Assembly (NCBI GenBank): GCA_900550095.1
Contig: URRG01000189.1
Coordinates: 1 to 5,347, forward strand
Reading direction: 5' to 3'
Source of the DNA: an uncultured Oscillospiraceae bacterium
GTDB lineage: Bacteria > Bacillota > Clostridia > Oscillospirales > Acutalibacteraceae
Length of the DNA stretch: 5,347 nucleotides
The position numbers were made by a program, and so were the translations under genes. This document shows, in pieces, positions 5,313 to 5,347 of the stretch. Under the pieces are notes generated by a model. The model saw nothing but the letters and a program-made list of their open reading frames with translations. It ran no database searches and was not told where the DNA came from. Numbering within the stretch: position 1 is the stretch's first letter; each line of letters opens with the position of its first letter.

Positions 5313-5338
5313 GCGGCAAAACCAAGGAGGAAAACGAA

Positions 5339-5347
5339 ATGGCAGTA
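5339..5347 (+). CDS. Start of an unidentified gene cut by the right window edge (M-A-V...)
   Basis: Only ATG GCA GTA is visible. The start is supported by AAGGAGG at 5324-5330 with an 8-base spacer and by the strong promoter and structured leader upstream. Three residues cannot identify a family. A ribosomal protein gene (for example rpsB or rpsP, which can begin M-A-V) would fit the promoter strength and leader, but this is only a guess. Confidence 0.65.

Noticed and set aside
5196..5347. A frame open from ATG 5196 to the window end
   Set aside because: It starts in the loop of an inverted repeat, runs through a strong promoter and the leader, and is out of frame with the M-A-V start that has the good ribosome site.
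1..5347. CRISPR array, transposon, phage or defence system
   Set aside because: There are no spaced direct repeats, transposase or integrase motifs, or terminal inverted repeats in the window; all sizeable coding regions are explained by carbohydrate and housekeeping genes.

Overview
The window looks like a stretch of a Firmicutes genome, most likely a gut-type Lachnospiraceae (Clostridia). The reasons are near-balanced base composition, strong AAGGAGG-type Shine-Dalgarno sites, sigma-A-like promoters, a YlmC/YmxH-family PRC-barrel gene, and xylan-oligosaccharide hydrolases without signal peptides. Taxonomy is inferred from protein style only; no rRNA or marker gene is present.

Layout, left to right. 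Positions 492 to 1 (minus) hold the N-terminal, cupin-like sensor half of an AraC-family regulator that runs off the left edge. Positions 493-826 are a divergent control region with overlapping candidate promoters and several stem-loops. Positions 827-2833 (plus) encode a GH120 beta-xylosidase with a right-handed parallel beta-helix; it probably starts at a TTG codon. Positions 2834-3014 hold a long bidirectional terminator hairpin between convergent genes. Positions 4544 to 3015 (minus) encode a GH43 beta-xylosidase or arabinofuranosidase with a C-terminal beta-sandwich. Positions 4545-4876 are a second divergent control region, with a near-consensus promoter for GH43, a terminator-like hairpin facing right, a TTGACG/TATAGT promoter facing right, and a perfect 20-bp palindrome. 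Positions 4877-5170 (plus) encode a small YlmC/YmxH-family protein. Positions 5171-5338 carry a strong extended -10 promoter and a structured leader before a gene of which only the first three codons (M-A-V) are visible.

How it fits together: the left 4.6 kb is a small carbohydrate-use locus. The AraC-type regulator probably senses a sugar and controls the divergent GH120 gene. GH120 (retaining mechanism) and GH43 (inverting mechanism) would both trim imported xylo- or arabinoxylo-oligosaccharides in the cytoplasm. No transporter or xylose kinase/isomerase lies in the window. The right 0.5 kb appears to be unrelated housekeeping DNA. I see no CRISPR array, insertion sequence, tRNA or rRNA. 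I found no clearly new system; the most interesting items are regulatory RNA-like structures and an active-site insertion in the GH120 enzyme.
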